NCBI GenBank assembly: GCA_038145405.1 | Contig: JAYQPQ010000060.1 | Coordinates: forward strand, 1-10,653 | Length of the DNA stretch: 10,653 nt | DNA from: JAYQPQ01 sp038145405 | GTDB taxonomy: Bacteria > Pseudomonadota > Gammaproteobacteria > Pseudomonadales > GM7GCV1 | Reading direction: 5' to 3' | In this document: in pieces, positions 7,423 to 10,653 of the stretch | How the letters are laid out: every line of letters starts with the position of its first letter | Position numbering within the stretch: the first letter of the stretch is position 1 | Translations under genes and position numbers: made by a program | Notes under the pieces: generated by a model | The model's input: only the letters and a program-made list of their open reading frames with translations | The model's database searches: none | Told to the model about the DNA's origin: nothing

Positions 7423-7803
7423 TTGGCCATACTCTTTCCGATATTCGCGCTCTATGGGCTAACTCTCTTTGTGCAGCTGCGGCTCGCTTACCTGGGCTTT
7501 CAGGCGGCTCGCTCCGGCGAGATTTCGCCAGGGTATTTCCGTCTATTTCGCGGCGACACCGAACCGGACGAGCTTGCGGCCTATTCCCGACATTACGTAA
7601 ATCTGCATGAAGCGCCGTTGCAGTTCTATATCGTTTGCCTGATCATTTATGTGACACAGACCAGTTCCACGCTGCTGGTCGGCCTGGCCTGGCTCTACGT
7701 TGCGCTGCGCCTATGGCATTCCTGGATTCATCTGGGCTCCAACCATGTACTGCATCGCTTCCGCGCTTTCGCTCTGAGCGGTGTGGTTTTGGGATCGATC
7801 TAG
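7423..7803 (+). CDS. MAPEG-family membrane protein, probably shortened at the C-terminus
   Basis: The MAPEG family (membrane-associated proteins in eicosanoid and glutathione metabolism) comprises small four-helix inner-membrane proteins; bacterial members mostly have no known substrate. From TTG the product is 126 residues. TM1 is about 1-26. A short loop leads to NLHEAPLQFYIV (60-71), where the family usually has N-x-x-E-x-P. TM2 is about 65-80 and TM3 about 82-98. The signature YVALRLWHSWIHLGSNHVLHRFRAFALS (92-119) is characteristic. TM4 starts at about 113 but is cut by TAG at 7801-7803; the same frame continues with IICLVRLVSLSLSA to a TGA at 7846-7848. A longer reading from ATG 7345 would add 26 polar residues unlike the family N-terminus. 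It is divergent from gap. Family assignment is fairly firm; function unknown. Confidence 0.75.
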   Translation: MAILFPIFALYGLTLFVQLRLAYLGFQAARSGEISPGYFRLFRGDTEPDELAAYSRHYVNLHEAPLQFYIVCLIIYVTQTSSTLLVGLAWLYVALRLWHSWIHLGSNHVLHRFRAFALSGVVLGSI

Positions 7804-7921
7804 ATCATCTGCCTGGTCAGACTTGTCTCGCTATCGCTATCCGCCTGATTAATCTCAGCTTTGTGCACTGGCTCACAGATTCGCCAGCCGTCATTTACTA
7901 CTTTCCTCTCCAGTAAACCCT

Positions 7922-7939
7922 CCTAGGGACTGCCCTAGG
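7922..7939. repeat. perfect inverted repeat CCTAGGG-ACTG-CCCTAGG
   Basis: Two 7-bp arms with a 4-nt loop, between the MAPEG gene and the small orphan gene and 33 bp before the latter's ATG. No T-run follows on either strand, so a standard terminator is unlikely. It could be an operator or an mRNA hairpin. No promoter could be assigned confidently in 7804-7971. Confidence 0.55.
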
Positions 7940-7971
7940 CCACAGGCAAGTGGAAGCTGGAGGATCGAAAG

Positions 7972-8274
7972 ATGAAATCACTCGACATCAGTAGTTCAAC
8001 CACATTGCGTCTATTCGTAGTCGGCGCCGTGCTCATTATTGCCAGGTTGTGCAGTTTGGCTGTATTTGGTGTGCAGCACGACCGCATGGCCCCCGAACAG
8101 GTTCGCGCCAGCCAGTGCAGCTATTTGCGCGGCGCGCTGCAGACGGCACAACACCTGATATCTACGCCGCTCACCGGGTATTCCGAAGCGCTGACCGATT
8201 ACTACCAGACTTCCGAGGCTAACTACCTCCGCTATCTTCAGCAGCAGCTTAGCAGCAACGGCTGCGCTGTTTGA
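7972..8274 (+). CDS. hypothetical protein with one membrane segment
   Basis: I do not recognise this 100-residue protein. The start is well supported: GGAGGA lies 7 nt before the ATG. Residues 12-34 are hydrophobic (a membrane anchor or uncleaved signal; R25 interrupts it), with the positive charges too sparse to be sure of orientation. The remaining about 65 residues are polar, with SQCSYLRGALQ around 47-57 and a Tyr- and Gln-rich helical-looking end (DYYQTSEANYLRYLQQQL, 76-93). Cysteines are C27, C49 and C98; the last two could form a disulfide if the domain is periplasmic. It is followed directly by a strong terminator, so it is transcribed as its own unit or with the MAPEG gene. The codon use looks like its neighbours, and the strong ribosome-binding site argues it is real. 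Confidence 0.7.
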   Translation: MKSLDISSSTTLRLFVVGAVLIIARLCSLAVFGVQHDRMAPEQVRASQCSYLRGALQTAQHLISTPLTGYSEALTDYYQTSEANYLRYLQQQLSSNGCAV

Positions 8275-8300
8275 TCTCCCCCCTTTGAGTTTCGTTGCTT

Positions 8301-8325
8301 AGGCCGGCCCCACCGGCCTTTTTTT
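8301..8325 (+). terminator. rho-independent terminator
   Basis: GGCCGG - CCCCA - CCGGCC (stem 8302-8307 with 8313-8318) followed by seven T. It ends the unit of the 100-residue protein gene and insulates mfd from it. Confidence 0.88.
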
Positions 8326-8348
8326 GTCTGGATTTTTTGGCTCGAACT

Positions 8349-8378
8349 TTGGTCAAGGCCGGAGTGCCCAAGTAGAAT
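8349..8378 (+). promoter_or_regulatory. candidate promoter of mfd
   Basis: TTGGTC (8349-8354), an 18-bp spacer, then TAGAAT (8373-8378), giving a predicted start near 8385 and a leader of about 20 nt before the mfd GTG. The -10 matches 5 of 6 and the -35 3 of 6. Its place right after a terminator fits an independent mfd unit. Confidence 0.5.
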
Positions 8379-8405
8379 ACGCCGCCACCTGAATTCGAGT
8401 TACAA

Positions 8406-10653
8406 GTGACCCAGGACTCTCCTCCCCTATCCGCGCGTCCGGCAGAACTAACCTACTGGCCACTGCGTCCTGCCGCCGCCCGCGCACTGCAGATTGCCGA
8501 GCACTTTGCCGAGCGTCCGCTGCTGGTGGTGACCGAGACGGCTGCCGCTGCACAGGAAATGCTGGACGCCCTGTCGCTCTTTTTGGGCCCCGACGCGGCA
8601 GACAAGCTGCAGTTGCTCGGCGACTACGAAACTCTACCCTACGATTTGTTCTCGCCCACAGCCGAGCTGATCTCAGCACGGATGCGCGCCCTCTATCGAC
8701 TGCAGCGTGGCGATCAAATGATTACTGTTGCCAGTGTAGCCACGCTGCTTCAGCGCCTGCCACCACGCGACTATCTGCTGGCCAATGCCCTGTTGGTGCA
8801 AGAGGGAGAGCGCATCGCCCCCGATCGCCTGCGCGGCCAGCTACTCAACGCTGGCTACCAGCAGGTCGAGACGGTGCGCGAGGCCGGACAGTTCGCGGTG
8901 CGCGGCTCGCTGGTCGACCTGTACCCGGCTGGCGCAAAAGCGCCCTGTCGCCTGGATTTCTTTGACGACGAAATTCAGGCTATCCGGCTCTTTGAAGCCG
9001 ACACGCAACTCACTATCGAAAAAGTCCGGCGGGTCGATCTACTACCGGCGCGCGAATTCCCGCTCGATACGTCCAGTATCCAGGCGTTTCGAAATCGCTG
9101 GCTGCAGAAGTTCGAGGGCGACCCGCGCCATTCCAGCGTTTACGAATCCATTCGCCAGAGTCGCCAGGCACAGGGCATCGAAGCCTATTTGCCGCTCTTC
9201 TTCGAGCAGATGCAATCGATTGCCGATTACCTGGCAGCGGGCACGGAACTGGTATTAGGTGCCGATCTGCCTGACGCCGTTGAGACCTATTGGCGCGAGA
9301 TTCACCATCGCTACGACCAGTACGCCGGCAACATTGACCACCCCCTGCTGGACCCGGCTGAAATCTATTTGTCCGCCAGCGACCTGTTTGCACAATTTAA
9401 ACGCTGGCGCCGCTTCCAATGGAAGGAGAACCCGGCCGCCAGCGAGGTGATCGGCCTGCCCGATATCGCCTTGCATTTTCGCCGCGAAGATCCATTTGTT
9501 GCACTGCGTGCGCTCTGTAGCCGCTACAAACGCGTGCTGGTATGCGCCGACAGCACCGGGCGGCGCGAGGTACTGGCCGATACGCTGGCGCGTGGCGGCC
9601 TGCGTCCACAAACCTTTGCCTCCTGGTCCGAGTTTCTGACCGACTCTGCGCCCCTGGGCATTTGCTTGGGTCGTTTGCAGCAGGGCTGTCTCTTTGTCGA
9701 ACAGAGCCTGGCCCTGATTTGCGAAAACGATCTGCTGGCAGAAAAGGTCTCCGGCTCAACGGCCGGTGCACAGCGCGATCAACGCCGCCGACAGCAGGAA
9801 AGCGAGCAGATTATCCGCAACCTCACCGAGTTGCGCATCGGTGCGCCGGTAGTGCATATCGAACATGGCGTCGGTCGCTTTCTCGGGCTGGAACGCATTC
9901 GCGTCGACGGTCGTGAGGATGAATTCCTGGCGCTGGAATACGCCGATAACAACAAACTCTATGTTCCGGTGCACAGCCTCGAGCTGATTTCCCGTTACAC
10001 CGGCGCAGACGCCGAACACGCGCCACTGAATCGGCTCGGTAGCGATCAGTGGGAGAAAGCCAAACGCAAGGCGCGTGAAAAAGTTCGCGACACCGCCGCC
10101 GAGCTGCTAGCCATCTACGCGCAGCGGCAAGCGCGCCAGGGGCTTAGCCATCGGGTTGATAGCGCCGATTACCAGCGTTTCTGTCAGGAATTTCCCTTCG
10201 AGGAAACACCTGATCAGTTAGATTGCATCGCGGCGGTAGAGGCGGACATGGAGGCTACGCGCCCCATGGATCGTCTGGTGTGCGGCGACGTCGGATTCGG
10301 CAAGACTGAAATTGCCATGCGGGCAGCCTTTATCGCAACCAGTGCCGGCAAACAGGTGCTGGTGCTGGTACCCACCACCCTGCTCGCCCGCCAGCACCTG
10401 GAAACCTTTCGCGATCGCTTTGCCAACTGGCCCGTGCGCATCGAGTCCATTTCCCGTCTGAAAAATGCCGCAGAGCAGCAGGCAACACTAGGCGCCTTCG
10501 CCGAGGGTACCGTCGATATTCTGATCGGCACCCACAAACTCTTTCACGAGGCCGTGCGCAGTCAGCGCCTGGGTCTACTGGTGGTCGACGAGGAACATCG
10601 CTTTGGCGTGCGCCAGAAGGTGAAACTCAAGGCCACCCGCGCCGAGGTGGACG
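8406..10653 (+). CDS. mfd: transcription-repair coupling factor Mfd (partial, 3' end beyond window)
   Basis: Mfd recognises RNA polymerase stalled at DNA damage, pushes it off with its ATP-driven DNA translocase, and recruits UvrA to start nucleotide excision repair. About 749 of roughly 1150 residues are present. In order: the UvrB-like damage-coupling module in the first about 340 residues (ETLPYDLFSP, GQFAVRGSLVDLYP, RLDFFDDEI); a linker domain; the RNA polymerase interaction domain from about 478 (IGAPVVHIEHGVGRFLGL, LEYADNNKLYVPV); then the first translocase lobe with Walker A GDVGFGKT (627-634) and Walker B DEEH (728-731). These positions nearly coincide with those of E. coli Mfd. The start is taken as GTG 8406-8408, because an in-frame TAG lies just upstream (8373-8375) with no ATG between; its ribosome-binding site is weak (GAG, 6 nt away). 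The second translocase lobe and C-terminal domain lie outside the window. Confidence 0.96.
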   Translation, partial: MTQDSPPLSARPAELTYWPLRPAAARALQIAEHFAERPLLVVTETAAAAQEMLDALSLFLGPDAADKLQLLGDYETLPYDLFSPTAELISARMRALYRLQRGDQMITVASVATLLQRLPPRDYLLANALLVQEGERIAPDRLRGQLLNAGYQQVETVREAGQFAVRGSLVDLYPAGAKAPCRLDFFDDEIQAIRLFEADTQLTIEKVRRVDLLPAREFPLDTSSIQAFRNRWLQKFEGDPRHSSVYESIRQSRQAQGIEAYLPLFFEQMQSIADYLAAGTELVLGADLPDAVETYWREIHHRYDQYAGNIDHPLLDPAEIYLSASDLFAQFKRWRRFQWKENPAASEVIGLPDIALHFRREDPFVALRALCSRYKRVLVCADSTGRREVLADTLARGGLRPQTFASWSEFLTDSAPLGICLGRLQQGCLFVEQSLALICENDLLAEKVSGSTAGAQRDQRRRQQESEQIIRNLTELRIGAPVVHIEHGVGRFLGLERIRVDGREDEFLALEYADNNKLYVPVHSLELISRYTGADAEHAPLNRLGSDQWEKAKRKAREKVRDTAAELLAIYAQRQARQGLSHRVDSADYQRFCQEFPFEETPDQLDCIAAVEADMEATRPMDRLVCGDVGFGKTEIAMRAAFIATSAGKQVLVLVPTTLLARQHLETFRDRFANWPVRIESISRLKNAAEQQATLGAFAEGTVDILIGTHKLFHEAVRSQRLGLLVVDEEHRFGVRQKVKLKATRAEVD

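Noticed and set aside
7635..7916. 93-codon frame overlapping the end of the MAPEG gene
   Set aside because: It is out of frame with the MAPEG signature and has no ribosome-binding site; only its tail extends past the gene.
8326..8348. Second T-run (GATTTTTTGG) after the terminator
   Set aside because: No stem precedes it directly; it adds nothing beyond the terminator at 8301-8325.
8522..8529. Chi-like octamer GCTGGTGG in mfd
   Set aside because: A single copy in GC-rich coding sequence is expected by chance, and Chi specificity of this organism is unknown.
9542..9916. 124-codon frame within mfd
   Set aside because: It is an Arg-rich shadow frame inside the RNA polymerase interaction region of mfd, with no independent start signals.
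1..10653. Search for CRISPR arrays, IS ends, tRNA, rRNA, toxin-antitoxin or defence genes
   Set aside because: No regularly spaced repeats, transposase motifs, tRNA-like folds or defence domains were seen; all sizeable intervals are covered by recognised genes or short intergenic gaps.

Overview
The window looks like chromosomal housekeeping DNA of a moderately GC-rich gammaproteobacterium, probably a marine relative of the Pseudomonas/Cellvibrionales group. The basis is the close resemblance of the encoded proteins to gammaproteobacterial Nqr, long-form GAPDH and Mfd as I recall them, and the gene order nqr - gap - mfd, which I also recall from Pseudomonas aeruginosa. The exact genus cannot be read from the sequence.

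Left part (1-5584, minus strand): the Na+-translocating NADH:quinone oxidoreductase operon nqrABCDEF, read right to left. nqrA, B, C, D and E are complete and nqrF runs off the left edge. The genes overlap or nearly touch (A/B and D/E share one base, B/C overlap by 8 bp, C/D are 3 bp apart, E/F 22 bp apart). Every cofactor residue I could look for is present: both flavinylation threonines (NqrB, NqrC), the four NqrD/NqrE cysteines of the membrane Fe-S centre, and the NqrF [2Fe-2S] cysteines and FAD motif. A TATAAT box and a leader with a possible stem lie in the 205 bp in front of nqrA.

Middle (5790-7256, minus strand): a 488-residue glyceraldehyde-3-phosphate dehydrogenase of the long type, with about 135 residues in front of the catalytic core, a GTG start and a good sigma70-type promoter. 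It lies upstream of nqr on the same strand without a strong terminator between them.

Right part (7345-10653, plus strand): a small MAPEG-family membrane protein whose last membrane helix is cut by an amber codon; an unrecognised 100-residue protein with one membrane segment; a clear rho-independent terminator; and the first about 750 codons of mfd, the transcription-repair coupling factor, which runs off the right edge.

Nqr oxidises NADH and exports Na+, and GAPDH makes NADH, so those genes have a metabolic link. Mfd is a separate DNA-repair function. No mobile element, CRISPR array, tRNA, rRNA or defence system is visible, and I found no convincing undescribed system. The best items for a second look are the amber codon in the MAPEG gene, the orphan small protein with a perfect palindrome in front of it, and a cluster of GCGATCGC octamers in nqrA.
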